DNA of 64,000 nt. It comes from Gemmataceae bacterium. GTDB taxonomy: Bacteria > Planctomycetota > Planctomycetia > Gemmatales > Gemmataceae. Shown piece by piece: positions 1 through 8,871 of the stretch (position 1 is the stretch's first letter; each line of letters starts with the position of its first letter). The stretch covers positions 40,931 to 104,930 of the forward strand of contig JAQGHQ010000414.1 in assembly GCA_028288765.1 (NCBI GenBank), in the 5' to 3' direction. The translations under genes were made by a program, and so were the position numbers. Below the pieces are notes generated by a model. The model was given only the letters and a program-made list of their open reading frames with translations, made no database searches and was not told the origin of the DNA.

Positions 1-2
1 CG

Positions 3-464
3 TTCACCGACTGGGCCCGGAACCTGCTCGACGCCCTGCGCAGCTGGTGGGCCGGGCTGTTCGGTAAGAAGAGGGTCCGGGCCCGCGAGGAGGCCGAGGT
101 CGTGGCCCCCCTCGGCCCCGTGCGCCCGCCGCCGTTCCACACATTCTCCAACCCGTTCGGGGACGGGACCGCCGATGGTCGTGATCCGGCCGAACTGGTG
201 GAGTACACCTTCGCGGCCCTCGACGCCTGGGCCTGGGACCGGGGCCACGGCCGGGAGCTGACCGAGACCCCGATGGAGTTCGCCGCCCGGCTCGGGGAAG
301 GGTTCCCGGACTTCGCGGCGAACCTCCGCCGGCTCGCCAACCTCTATGCCCGCGTGGCGTACTCCACCAGTTCGCCGCCGGACAATACCCCCCAATTCCT
401 CGAACAGGTCTGGGACCAGCTGGTCCACGGGGCCGACGTAGTGGCGGCCGGCGAATCGGTGTGA
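3..464 (+). CDS. DUF4129 C-terminal domain protein, 5' end outside window
   Basis: The reading frame is open from the window edge to the stop at 462-464, so only the C-terminal part of the protein is seen; an internal ATG at 102 is not the true start. After a Trp-rich stretch (FTDWARNLLDALRSWW) and a basic linker comes a helical segment with the DUF4129 signature: a tyrosine/aromatic patch, DAWAWDRGHGRELTETP, EFAARLGEGFP and LANLYARVAYS. In this family the domain is usually the cytoplasmic tail of a multi-spanning membrane protein, often associated with transglutaminase-like proteins and encoded beside MoxR ATPases and VWA proteins, which is exactly the downstream context here (MoxR gene 36 bp away, same strand). 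The exact biochemical role is unknown. The family call is fairly secure; the architecture upstream cannot be judged. Confidence 0.75.
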   Translation, partial: FTDWARNLLDALRSWWAGLFGKKRVRAREEAEVVAPLGPVRPPPFHTFSNPFGDGTADGRDPAELVEYTFAALDAWAWDRGHGRELTETPMEFAARLGEGFPDFAANLRRLANLYARVAYSTSSPPDNTPQFLEQVWDQLVHGADVVAAGESV

Positions 465-500
465 TGAGATCGCGACGAACAGTGACGGGGGCATCGCTCG

Positions 501-1493
501 ATGAGTTCCGGCCCGATCACCGAGACGGTCACCCTGAGCCAGGCGAAGGAACTGATCCGGTGCCTGGCGCACGAACAGAGCCTTCTCCTGCTCTCCCCGC
601 CGGGGGTGGGGAAGTCCGACGTGGTCCGGCAGGCGGCGGCCGAGGCGGAACTCGAATGCAAGTCGCTGCTCGGCACCCAGATCGCCCCGGAAGACGTGTC
701 CGGGGTGCCGCGGATTGTCGGCGAGCGGAGCGTGTTCTGCCCACCGCGGGTGCTGCTCCCCGAGAACCCGAAGACGTTCTGCCTATTCCTCGACGAACTC
801 CCGGCCTGCTCGCCGGACGTCCAGAAGGCGTTCTACTCGCTCCTACTCGAACGCCGGATCGGGGAATATCTGCTCCCGCCCGGCACGTGGGTCGTGGCCG
901 CCGGGAACCGGGCCGAGGACAGGGCCCTCGTCCGCACCATCTCCAGCGCGCTCGTCAACCGCGTGCTCGTCCTGAACGTCCGGATCGACGCGGCCGAGTG
1001 GCTGACGTGGGCGCGGGCGAACGGCGTCCGGCCGGACGTGACCGCGTTCGTCGAGAACAACCCGGACGCACTCCTCCGGCCGGTCCCGGACAAGGCCGTC
1101 CCGTTCTCGACCCCGCGGGCGTGGGCGTCGCTGTCCCGGGCGCTAGACCTCGTCGGCGGCCGGGGGCAGCTGACCGAGCCCTTCGTGCGGGCGCTGGCGG
1201 TCGGGCGGGTGAGCGAGGAGGACGCCCGGCGGTTCGTCGCCGCCTGGGCCGGCTTGCCCTCTGGACTGCCCCGCGATCTGGAGGCGAAGTTGAACTGGTC
1301 GCTCGCCGAATTGGAACTCTCGGTCCGCGCGACGAACTGCCTGGAGGCCGAGGGGCTCACTACGGTCCGTGAGTTGGTGATTCGGGACGAAGACGAGCTG
1401 TTGGCGATCCGGAACTTCGGCGAGTCGACACTGCGGGAGGTCAAGGCCAAGCTCGCCGCACACGGGTTGGCGCTGGGGATGAAGATCTTATGA
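501..1493 (+). CDS. MoxR-type AAA+ ATPase fused to an RNA polymerase alpha-CTD-like domain
   Basis: This is a 330-residue protein. Residues 1-250 are a MoxR ATPase: Walker A SPPGVGKS at 32-39, Walker B CLFLDEL, sensor region WVVAAGNR and an arginine-rich SALVNRV segment. Residues 271-330 do not look like a MoxR lid. They match the C-terminal domain of RpoA almost end to end ([31 protein letters not shown]), keeping the positions equivalent to E. coli Arg265, Asn268, Cys269 and Gly296, while the Lys298 equivalent appears to be Ser. MoxR proteins usually act as chaperone-like activators of VWA partners, and a metallopeptidase/VWA gene lies two genes downstream. The start is supported by alignment with the paralogue next door, which has the same ten residues before [14 protein letters not shown]. 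Whether the C-terminal domain binds DNA, a transcription factor or the partner protein is unknown. Confidence 0.88.
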   Translation: MSSGPITETVTLSQAKELIRCLAHEQSLLLLSPPGVGKSDVVRQAAAEAELECKSLLGTQIAPEDVSGVPRIVGERSVFCPPRVLLPENPKTFCLFLDELPACSPDVQKAFYSLLLERRIGEYLLPPGTWVVAAGNRAEDRALVRTISSALVNRVLVLNVRIDAAEWLTWARANGVRPDVTAFVENNPDALLRPVPDKAVPFSTPRAWASLSRALDLVGGRGQLTEPFVRALAVGRVSEEDARRFVAAWAGLPSGLPRDLEAKLNWSLAELELSVRATNCLEAEGLTTVRELVIRDEDELLAIRNFGESTLREVKAKLAAHGLALGMKIL

Positions 1494-1511
1494 AACATTA
1501 AATGTAAGATT

Positions 1512-1601
1512 TACCACAGAGTCACAGAGGACACAGAGAGAAGATCAGGCCGAGATAAGAACTATTCAGTTTCTCGACCTCCGTGGCGTACCTCTGTGGC
1601 G
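1512..1601. repeat. Imperfect inverted repeat between the two moxR genes (CACAGAG type)
   Basis: The 136-bp gap between the moxR paralogues contains a CCACAGAG...CACAGAGGACACAGAG arm at about 1512-1540 and a degenerate opposing arm (CCTCCGTGGCG, CCTCTGTGGCG) at about 1579-1601. The motif resembles the ACCGCAGAG-type repeats that flank the GxxExxY gene at 41641-42107. The ACACAGAG wording is typical of short intergenic palindromes in planctomycetes. It would be transcribed as a weak hairpin within the operon. Confidence 0.45.
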
Positions 1602-1629
1602 AACGCGGCTTTTGCAGCAGATCGAACCC

Positions 1630-2709
1630 ATGACTCCGACCGCACCTCCACAGAGCGTCACCCTCTCCCAGGCAAAGGAGCTGATCCGCTGCCTGGCGGA
1701 CGCGGAGAGCGTGTTGCTGCTCTCTCCGCCGGGGGTGGGGAAGTCCGAGATGGTACGGCAGGTCGCGGCCGGGGCCGGGCTCGAAGTCCGGTCCCTGCTC
1801 GGCACCCAGATCGCCCCGGAAGACGTGTCCGGCGTGCCGAAGGTGGTCGGCAGTCGTGCTGTGTTTTGTCCACCGCGGCTTCTCCTCCCCGGTGACGATA
1901 AGCCGTTCTGCCTGTTCCTCGACGAGCTTCCCGCTGCTCCACCGGAGGTGCAGAAAGCCTTCTACTCGCTGCTCCTCGAACGCCGGATCGGCGAGTACCG
2001 CCTGCCGCCCGGGACCTGGGTGGTCGCCGCCGGGAACCGGAGCGAGGACCGGGTCCTAGTCCGGACGCTCTCCAGCGCGCTGCTGAACCGGGTGTTCGTC
2101 ATCCCCCTTCGTGTCGACCGCGACGAGTGGCAGACGTGGGCGGAAGCTAACGGGATTCGTGCGGATGTGCGGGCGTTCGTCCGTTTCGTCCCGCAGTCGC
2201 TTCAGCGGCCGGCCCCGCCGGACCCGGTCCCGTTCAGCACCCCGCGCGCGTGGGCGCTGCTCTCCCGCGACCTCGACCTCGCGGAGGCGGCCGGGAAACT
2301 CGGGACCGACGAACGGCGGGCACTGGCGTTCGGCCGCCTCGCCCCCCACGACGCCGGCCTGTTCTGTGCGCTGTGCGAAGAGGGCCTCGCGGAGATGCGA
2401 CCGGCGGGCGAGTACGTCACCGACCCGGCGCTTTTGCCGCGGACGGACACGGCGATGTGGTTCCTGGTGTCTCGCACCCGGCACGCGGTGGCGAACGACG
2501 AGCTGGCGCCCCGCGGGGTACGGATCGCCCCGGCGCAGGTGAACGCCTTCCTCGCCGCGGTCGGGGAGGAGTTCCGGTTCGCCCTGCTGCTCGACCACGT
2601 CGAGAAGTGGGCCGAACTCGGGGCGAGCGAGGTGATGTTGTCCACGCTCAGGGACGTGACCGGGCTCGAAACAGAAATGCCGAATGCCCCATCAATACCC
2701 CGCCAATGA
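1630..2709 (+). CDS. MoxR-type AAA+ ATPase (second paralogue)
   Basis: This is a 359-residue MoxR family ATPase with Walker [10 protein letters not shown], Walker [11 protein letters not shown], and the MoxR sensor [12 protein letters not shown]. It is a tandem duplicate of the preceding gene: the N-terminal ATPase parts are near-identical over long stretches ([45 protein letters not shown]). The C-terminal 110 residues (from about RRALAFGRLAPHD) are an ordinary helical lid-type domain, where the neighbour has the alpha-CTD-like segment. An in-frame ATG at 1612 exists, but ATG 1630 gives the same ten-residue leader as the paralogue and is preferred. The stop overlaps the next start (ATGA, 2706-2709), so it is translationally coupled to the metallopeptidase/VWA gene, its probable client. 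Confidence 0.88.
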   Translation: MTPTAPPQSVTLSQAKELIRCLADAESVLLLSPPGVGKSEMVRQVAAGAGLEVRSLLGTQIAPEDVSGVPKVVGSRAVFCPPRLLLPGDDKPFCLFLDELPAAPPEVQKAFYSLLLERRIGEYRLPPGTWVVAAGNRSEDRVLVRTLSSALLNRVFVIPLRVDRDEWQTWAEANGIRADVRAFVRFVPQSLQRPAPPDPVPFSTPRAWALLSRDLDLAEAAGKLGTDERRALAFGRLAPHDAGLFCALCEEGLAEMRPAGEYVTDPALLPRTDTAMWFLVSRTRHAVANDELAPRGVRIAPAQVNAFLAAVGEEFRFALLLDHVEKWAELGASEVMLSTLRDVTGLETEMPNAPSIPRQ

Positions 2710-4034
2710 CGAACCCGACCCCCGAACGAGTTGCTCTGGCCAACGCCCGCAAGGCGCTCAAGTTGGTAGCCGCCAACCTCCCGCACCTCGCCGGGTTGTG
2801 CCAGGCGGTTCGGGTACGGGTGACGAAGAAGTACCCCGTCGCGGCGGTCGGGGCGTCCGGGCTCATGCTCGTCAACCCGAAGGTGTTCACGGAAACGCCC
2901 ATCCCCGATCTCGTATTCGTCGTCGCCCACGAACTCCTGCATCTCGCCCTCGACACGTTCGGCCGGTCCGGCCACGCCCACCCGTATCTCGTGAACGTGG
3001 CCCACGACTACATCATCAACGACGTCCTGTCGGTCGAACTAAACCGCCCTGTCCCGCTCGGCGGATTGGTGTGGGAGGGGGCACGCCGCGAGTCGCTCGA
3101 AGCCCTCGTCGTGAAGATCGCGCAGAACTCGGCCGGGAACCCGTCCGGGTGCTGGTCGATCGAGCGGAAGAAGCCGGCCGGGCGGATGAAGCCGGGTAAG
3201 TCGGCGATCTCCGAGCAGCTCGAGAAGCTCGGGCTGATCCCGCCCGGGGGCGGCGAAGCTGACGGGGAGGGAGACGAGCCCGACGACTACCCGCGGGGCG
3301 ACGCCCTGACGCCCGAGCAGGAGGGCGAGTTCGAGCCGGAGATCGGGCCAAAGGAGCGGCTGACGATACGGGAGAAGATTCGGCGGGAGGCGGTCCGGGC
3401 GGTGAGCCTCCACGAGCTCCGCGAGCAGATGGCGAAGGAGTCAGGCGGACAAGGCGGTCAGGGGGGTGACGGCGGGGCGACCGAGACGTTCATGGACGCG
3501 ATCCAGACCGCGTACCAGCCGCCGTGGCAGCTCGCCCTGCAGCACTGGCTCGACGCCGTCGCCCCCGGGCCCCGGAGTTTCGCCCGCCCGAGCCGCCGCG
3601 GGGCCGACCGGGCCGATGGGGTGATCCTCCCCGGCCGCAAGCGGGAAGGCTGGGCCCTGCACGTCGTGCTGGACACGAGCGGGTCGATGCTGAACACGCT
3701 GCCCCACATCCTCGGGCTCCTGGCGTCGTTCTGCGAAGGGTCGGGGGTGACGCAGGTGCATGTCATGCAGTGTGACGTGGGGGTGACCGCCGACGACTGG
3801 CTCGACCCCGCGCAGCTGCAAAGCTACAAGATCACCGGGTTCGGCGGGAGCGACATGCGGCCGGCGATGGGAGAACTCGCCGCCGACCCCGAGGTGTCGG
3901 CCGTCCTGGTCCTGACCGACGGGTACATCTCCTATCCGCAGGAGGAACCGCCGTACGCAGTTCTGTGGGGGCTGGTCGACGGGTGGGACGGCTTTACCCC
4001 GGGCTACGGCACGGTGGTTCAGGTGCGGACGTGA
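2706..4034 (+). CDS. DUF2201-type putative metallopeptidase with VWA-like domain
   Basis: This 442-residue protein starts at the ATG inside the ATGA overlap with moxR2; the open frame extends far upstream but only as a shadow of that gene. Residues about 1-100 carry an HExxH zinc signature (VAHELLHLALDTFGR, followed by NVAHDYIIND), as in the DUF2201 N-terminal domain. A charged, Gly-rich middle section follows (about 150-260). The C-terminal third is a VWA-like fold with the MIDAS start HVVLDTSGSM and VLVLTDGYISYP. MoxR ATPases with VWA partners are a recurrent functional pair in which the ATPase remodels the VWA protein or loads metal. Here two ATPases, a DUF4129 membrane protein and this protein form one operon. 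Peptidase activity is plausible but not shown, and the substrate is unknown. Confidence 0.85.
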   Translation: MTNPTPERVALANARKALKLVAANLPHLAGLCQAVRVRVTKKYPVAAVGASGLMLVNPKVFTETPIPDLVFVVAHELLHLALDTFGRSGHAHPYLVNVAHDYIINDVLSVELNRPVPLGGLVWEGARRESLEALVVKIAQNSAGNPSGCWSIERKKPAGRMKPGKSAISEQLEKLGLIPPGGGEADGEGDEPDDYPRGDALTPEQEGEFEPEIGPKERLTIREKIRREAVRAVSLHELREQMAKESGGQGGQGGDGGATETFMDAIQTAYQPPWQLALQHWLDAVAPGPRSFARPSRRGADRADGVILPGRKREGWALHVVLDTSGSMLNTLPHILGLLASFCEGSGVTQVHVMQCDVGVTADDWLDPAQLQSYKITGFGGSDMRPAMGELAADPEVSAVLVLTDGYISYPQEEPPYAVLWGLVDGWDGFTPGYGTVVQVRT

Positions 4035-4048
4035 CGGGGAGTCTCATA

Positions 4049-4080
4049 TAGGGTGGGCCTCGAAGACGCGGCCCACCCTA
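4049..4080. terminator. Hairpin between convergent genes, TAGGGTGGGC repeat family
   Basis: A perfect 11-bp stem (TAGGGTGGGCC at 4049-4059 with GGCCCACCCTA at 4070-4080) and a 10-nt loop lie between the convergent VWA and thrS genes. There is no clear T-tract on either strand, so a role as a bidirectional terminator is inferred from position. The arm sequence matches the start of the longer palindrome at 49499-49559, so it is also a member of a dispersed repeat family. Confidence 0.55.
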
Positions 4081-4117
4081 CAAGATCTGTGACTCTATGG
4101 TTAATGATGCTTCATTC

Positions 4118-5974
4118 TCATGGAACCAACTTCAGCGTCCGCAACTTGACAACCTGCTCCAGCATGTCGATGAACTCGGCGACCGGTTTGGCCCCCAGGT
4201 CTTCGCCGCTGCGGAGGCGGACGGCGGCGGCGTCCGCCGCCATCTCCTTGTCCCCGATCACGAGGATGTACGGCACCTTCTGGAGTTGGGCCTCGCGGAT
4301 CTTCGCGTTCATCCGCTTGTCGCCCAGGTCCGTCTCGACCCGGAAGTCCTTCGCCAGCAGCCGGGCGGCGACCTGCTTCGCGTAGTCGAAGTGCCGGTCG
4401 GCGATCGGGACGATCGCGACCTGGACCGGGGCCAGCCACGGCGGGAACGCCCCGGCGTACAACTCAATGAGGTACGCCATCATCCGTTCCATGGTGGAGA
4501 TCACCCCGCGATGGATCATCACCGGCTGCTTTTCGGTATCGTCGGCGTCCTTGTAGGCGAGTTTGAACTGGCTGGGCAGGTGGAAGTCGAGCTGGACCGT
4601 GGAAAGGGTCTCTTCCCGGCCCATCACGTCCTTCACCTGGATGTCCACCTTCGGCCCGTAGAACGCGGCCTCTCCCTCCGCCTCGCGGAATGGCAGTCCG
4701 AGCTCCTGGAGCCCCTCGCGGAGCATCGCCTCGGAGGTCGCCCACAGCTCCGGGTTGTCGACGTACTTCTCCTTGTCGTTCGGATCGTGCTTCGACAGCC
4801 GGAACGTGTAGTCGGTGATCCCCAGGTCGGCATACGCCTTCTTTACCAGGTGAACGACCCCGGCGAACTCTTCCTTGATCTGATCCGGGCGGACGAACAG
4901 GTGGGCGTCGTTGAGGGTCATGCACCGGACCCGGGAGAGCCCGCCGACCACCCCGGACCGCTCGTACCGATACATCTTCCCGAGCTCGGCGATCCGGAAC
5001 GGCAGGTCCCGGTAGCTCCGCGGCCGCGACTGGTAGATGAGGATGTGGTGCGGGCAGTTCATTGGCCGCAGTACCAGTACCTCCGCATTCTCCTCCTGGC
5101 CGAGTTTCATCGGCGGGAACATGTTCTCCGAGTAATGGTCCCAGTGGCCTGAAACCTGATACAGCTCCTTCTTCGCCAGGTCCGGTGAGTACACATGCTG
5201 ATACCCGGCGGCCCTCTCGTAGTCGGTGATGAACTGCTCGAGCAGCCGGCGGACGGTCGAGCCCTTCGGCAGCCAGATCGGGAACCCGGACCCGAGCAGC
5301 TGACTGTTGGTGAACAGTTCCAGCTCCCGGCCGAGCTTCCGGTGGTCGCGCCGGGCGGCCTCTTCTACCCGGGCGAGGTGGGTCTTCAGGTCGGCCTCCG
5401 AAGCCCAGGCGGTGGCGTGGAACCGCTTCAATGCCTTGTTCTTCTCGTCCCCCCGCCAGTACGAGCCGGTCACCTGGGTGATTTTGAACCCTTTCGGGTC
5501 GAGGGCGTTGGTGCTCTCGACGTGCGGCCCGCGGCACAGGTCGGTGAACGTGTCCTGGCTGTAGACGGTGAGAGTCGGGGCAGCCCCGGGCTGGGCCGAG
5601 TTCCCGTACTCGTCCTGGCCGTGGACGAGCCCCTCAATGAGCTCGAGCTTGTACGGCTGGTCCTTGAACAGACCCTTCCCCTCCTCGGCCGAAATCTCTC
5701 GCACCTTGAAGGCGTGTTTGCCGCGGATGATCTTCCGCATCCGGTCGGTGATCCAGTCCAGGTCCTCGTCGGACGGGTTCACGTCCAGATCGAAGTCGTA
5801 GTAGAACCCGTACTCGACCGGGGGGCCGATGGTCGGCTTGGCCTGGGGGAAGCGCTCGGTCACCGCCTGGGCCAGGACGTGGGCCAGCGAGTGGCGGATC
5901 TTGTACAGGGTCGGATCGTAGTCCTTCGGGATGGACTTCTCGCCCGCGGCCTTCAGCTCAGCTTCGCTCGCCAT
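4118..5974 (-). CDS. thrS: Threonyl-tRNA synthetase lacking the N-terminal TGS domain
   Basis: This 618-residue protein charges tRNA-Thr with threonine in the cytoplasm. The editing domain is intact: HSLAHVLAQ near residue 28 supplies the HxxxH pair and CRGPHV the Cys/His pair. The catalytic core shows the three class II motifs and all zinc ligands (Cys in RPMNCPHH, His in DAHLF, His in MIHRG), and the anticodon-binding domain ends the protein (WLAPVQVAIVPI). Typical bacterial ThrRS is about 640 residues with some 60-70 residues of TGS/N1 domain before the HSxAH motif; here only about 25 precede it. No TGS-like reading frame is visible upstream, so the domain is absent rather than frameshifted. 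The gene stands alone between repeats and the BNR gene. Identity is certain; the start could in principle be a rare codon further upstream. Confidence 0.97.
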   Translation of the reverse strand: MASEAELKAAGEKSIPKDYDPTLYKIRHSLAHVLAQAVTERFPQAKPTIGPPVEYGFYYDFDLDVNPSDEDLDWITDRMRKIIRGKHAFKVREISAEEGKGLFKDQPYKLELIEGLVHGQDEYGNSAQPGAAPTLTVYSQDTFTDLCRGPHVESTNALDPKGFKITQVTGSYWRGDEKNKALKRFHATAWASEADLKTHLARVEEAARRDHRKLGRELELFTNSQLLGSGFPIWLPKGSTVRRLLEQFITDYERAAGYQHVYSPDLAKKELYQVSGHWDHYSENMFPPMKLGQEENAEVLVLRPMNCPHHILIYQSRPRSYRDLPFRIAELGKMYRYERSGVVGGLSRVRCMTLNDAHLFVRPDQIKEEFAGVVHLVKKAYADLGITDYTFRLSKHDPNDKEKYVDNPELWATSEAMLREGLQELGLPFREAEGEAAFYGPKVDIQVKDVMGREETLSTVQLDFHLPSQFKLAYKDADDTEKQPVMIHRGVISTMERMMAYLIELYAGAFPPWLAPVQVAIVPIADRHFDYAKQVAARLLAKDFRVETDLGDKRMNAKIREAQLQKVPYILVIGDKEMAADAAAVRLRSGEDLGAKPVAEFIDMLEQVVKLRTLKLVP

Positions 5975-6146
5975 CTGGGGAATCCCCTCGGGTCAGCGGT
6001 CCGTGGCACCCGGTCGTACAGCCGGAACCTCCCGGAACGCCGTGCGGGAATGATACACCCGAACCGACACGGCGACAGGGGCGGTAGGTTCACCCCTGTC
6101 CGGCAACCGTCAATTGCCGGGCCGCGCCTTCTGATGGGAGGTGGAG

Positions 6147-8744
6147 TTACTCCGCCGTTTTGACCGTAGTCTTCTTGGTCTGGACGATCGTGTTCTTGCA
6201 AGCCTGCAACGTGACCGAGTACTCGCCGGGCCCCCGCACGTCGAACGTACACCAGTCGAGCCCCGCCTTGCCGGACCCCTTGTAAACCCCCACCGCTTTC
6301 CCCTCAGCTGTCTTGCAGGACACCAGCACATCGCCGGCCGACTTGTCCGTGGTCAGGAAGTACACCGGCAAGCCGGCCGGCGGGTTCTTTGCTACGTACC
6401 CCTTCGACTTGGCCGGCCCCCGCTCCTGCGCCTTCAACAGGGTGACCGGCTTGACGTCGAATAGATGGGCATCGGCCTGGAGGATCTTCTCGGTCAGTTG
6501 TTCTAGCGGGGAGATGTCCATCACCCACATGCCCCGGCCGTGTGTGCCGATCACCAGATCCCGGTCCCGGGGGTGGATCACGAGGTCGTCGATCCGAACG
6601 GCCGCCGGAAGTCCCGAGCGGCTCAGGAGGTGCCAGTTCGCCCCGTCATCGGGCGATACGTAGAGTCCTCGCTCCGTACCGGCGAACAGGAGGTTCCTGT
6701 TCCGCGATGACTGCCTCACCACCCGGACCACGGCGCCGGCGGGCAGCCCCGTCGCGATCGGCTTCCAGGTCGTCCCGTAGTCTGTGGTTGCAAAGATGTA
6801 CGGCCCGAAGTCGTCGCGCCGGTGCCGGTCGATGGATACGTACACCGTGCCCAAGTCGGAATGGGAGCACTCGGCCCGGGTGACCCACCCGTCCGGCGGG
6901 ATGCCCGGGATTGACTTGCCCACGTCCGACCACTCCTTGCCGCCGTTCCTGGACACCCACACCTTGCCGTCGTCGGTCCCGACCCAGAGAACCCCCGCCT
7001 GCACCGGCGACTCGGCGATGGTTGTGAGCGTGTGACCGCCGTTCATCGCCGGGAACTTCGTCGCCCGGGTCAGGTCCGGGCTGATTCTCGCCCAGGTGTC
7101 CCCGCGGTCGGCCGACCGGAACAACACGTTCCCACCGTAGTAGATGGTCTTCGGGTCGTGCGGGGAGAGGAGCAAGGGCGTGTTCCAGTTGAACCGGAAC
7201 GGCGGTCCACCCCTTGGGAACGGCGGGCGGACCGGCCGGGTGGTCGGCCCCTTTTCGCCCGTCATTCTCATCCGGAAGAGGCTTCCGTATTGAAACTCGG
7301 TGTACACCGTGTCCGGGTCGGCCGGGTCGACCGCGCACTGGAAGCCGTCCCCGCCGCTCACCCGATGCCAGTCGGTGAGGGTGATGCCGTCCGGGTACGG
7401 GGTGGCGACCGGGCCGCCCCAGCTCCCATTGTCCTGGAGCCCGCCGTACACCCGGTACGGGATGCGGGTGTCGACTGCGATCCCGTAGAACTGGCCGATC
7501 ACCAGCCCTCGTTTCGGGTCGAACGTCTTCCCGCCGTCCCGCGTCACGAACAACCCGCCGTCGTTCCCGAGGATCATGTGATCCGGGTTCGCGGGGTTGA
7601 CCCAGAGGGCGTGGTGGTCGGCGTGGGTGAGCGGCGGTCGAGCGACGAACGTACTCCCGGCGTCGGTCGAGGCGTAGAGCATCACGCCCAGCACATAGAC
7701 CCGCTGATCGTTTGTCGGGTCGACCCGGATCTTGCCGTAGTAGAACGGGCGGGGGACGAGGTCGTTCAGTTTGTTCCACGTCTGCCCCCGGTCCTCGGAC
7801 CGGAACACGCCGCCGACGTCCGGGCCGCCGAGCGGGCCGCGTTTCCCGCCTTTCCCGGGCGGGGAGGGCGGCTGACCGATGCTGGTGACCGCGGTCTTGT
7901 CGGTTTGCACCACCGCGTACACGATCTTCGGGTCTTTGTGGTACACGGTAACCCCGCACCGGCCGTAGGGCCTTTCGGGCAACCCGCCGAGCATCTTTGC
8001 CCACGTTTTTCCGCCGTTGGTGGTTTTGAAGAGCCCGCCGGTCGGCCCGGTCTGGGTGATCGGGTTCCCGCCCGAGAATGCGTCCCGCCGGACCTGCCAT
8101 GCGGCGGCGTAGACGGTCTCCGGGTCCGTCGGGTCCATCGCGACGTCCACGAACCCCGTGTTCTCGTCGACGAACTTGCTGAGCCACCACGTCTTCCCGC
8201 CGTCGGTCGTCTTGAAGAGCCCGCGCTCCTTGTTCGGGCCCCAGAGGTGGCCGATCGCGGCAACGTAAGCGACGTCCGGGTCGGTCGGGTGGACGACGAC
8301 GCGGCCGATGTGGTACGTGTCCGCGAGCCCGCAGTGGGTCCACGTCTTCCCGCCGTCCGCGGACTTGTAGACGCCGTTGCCCGGGGAAACGCTGTTCCGC
8401 GGATTCCCCTCTCCGGTGGCGACGTATACCACGCCCGGTTTTCCCTGGCAGACGGCGACCGCCCCGATACTCAGGGTCGGCTGCTGGTCGAAGACGGGGG
8501 TGAAGGTGTCGCCGCCGTCGGTCGTCTTCCACACCCCGCCGGTGGCGGCGGCCACGTAGAAGGTGTCCGGGCCGCTCTCGACGACGGCGAGATCGACCAC
8601 CCGCCCGCCCGTGTTCGCCGGGCCGATGCACCGGGCGCAAAGGCCGTCGAGTACCCGCCGGAATGAGTCGTCCGGTTTCGGCCCGGCGGACGCCTGGGGC
8701 GCGACGAGTAACGCCGCGACCGCGGCGGCGAGCCGGAGAGACAT
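6147..8744 (-). CDS. Exported BNR/Asp-box beta-propeller protein (VPS10/sialidase-like)
   Basis: This 865-residue protein has a cleavable signal peptide (MSLRLAAAVAALLVAPQASAGP). The body is a double seven-bladed-propeller type protein with at least ten Asp-box/BNR motifs, for example GVWKTTDGGDTF, GVYKSADGGKTW, GLFKTTDGGKTW, RSEDRGQTW, RSADRGDTW and DDGANWHLL. Such proteins are annotated as photosystem II assembly factor-like, VPS10-like or putative glycosyl hydrolases, but sialidase catalytic residues cannot be assigned by eye and activity should not be assumed. The last 100 residues (VYFLTTDKSAGDVLVSCKTAEGKAVGVYKG) resemble a small beta-sandwich with FlgD-like character. It probably acts in the periplasm or at the cell surface in binding or degrading large substrates. 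Confidence 0.85.
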   Translation of the reverse strand: MSLRLAAAVAALLVAPQASAGPKPDDSFRRVLDGLCARCIGPANTGGRVVDLAVVESGPDTFYVAAATGGVWKTTDGGDTFTPVFDQQPTLSIGAVAVCQGKPGVVYVATGEGNPRNSVSPGNGVYKSADGGKTWTHCGLADTYHIGRVVVHPTDPDVAYVAAIGHLWGPNKERGLFKTTDGGKTWWLSKFVDENTGFVDVAMDPTDPETVYAAAWQVRRDAFSGGNPITQTGPTGGLFKTTNGGKTWAKMLGGLPERPYGRCGVTVYHKDPKIVYAVVQTDKTAVTSIGQPPSPPGKGGKRGPLGGPDVGGVFRSEDRGQTWNKLNDLVPRPFYYGKIRVDPTNDQRVYVLGVMLYASTDAGSTFVARPPLTHADHHALWVNPANPDHMILGNDGGLFVTRDGGKTFDPKRGLVIGQFYGIAVDTRIPYRVYGGLQDNGSWGGPVATPYPDGITLTDWHRVSGGDGFQCAVDPADPDTVYTEFQYGSLFRMRMTGEKGPTTRPVRPPFPRGGPPFRFNWNTPLLLSPHDPKTIYYGGNVLFRSADRGDTWARISPDLTRATKFPAMNGGHTLTTIAESPVQAGVLWVGTDDGKVWVSRNGGKEWSDVGKSIPGIPPDGWVTRAECSHSDLGTVYVSIDRHRRDDFGPYIFATTDYGTTWKPIATGLPAGAVVRVVRQSSRNRNLLFAGTERGLYVSPDDGANWHLLSRSGLPAAVRIDDLVIHPRDRDLVIGTHGRGMWVMDISPLEQLTEKILQADAHLFDVKPVTLLKAQERGPAKSKGYVAKNPPAGLPVYFLTTDKSAGDVLVSCKTAEGKAVGVYKGSGKAGLDWCTFDVRGPGEYSVTLQACKNTIVQTKKTTVKTAE

Positions 8745-8871
8745 GGCTGGTTCTCTGGCGGGGGCGAACTTGTGAGCGAGTGATGAAAAGGATAAACCCG
8801 GCCGGGCAGTGAGTCACGGGAATTATGAAAAGTCCGTGTGGTTGTCACCGGGCGAGGTGACGCCCTTGCGG

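Noticed and set aside
4097..5152. Long plus-strand ORF opposite thrS
   Set aside because: It is antisense to a certain gene, with Val/Leu/Arg/Asp-rich composition and no domain; it is a GC-driven shadow.
7032..8666. Long plus-strand ORF (544 codons) opposite the BNR gene
   Set aside because: It repeats the complement of Asp-box codons and has no recognisable domain; shadow.
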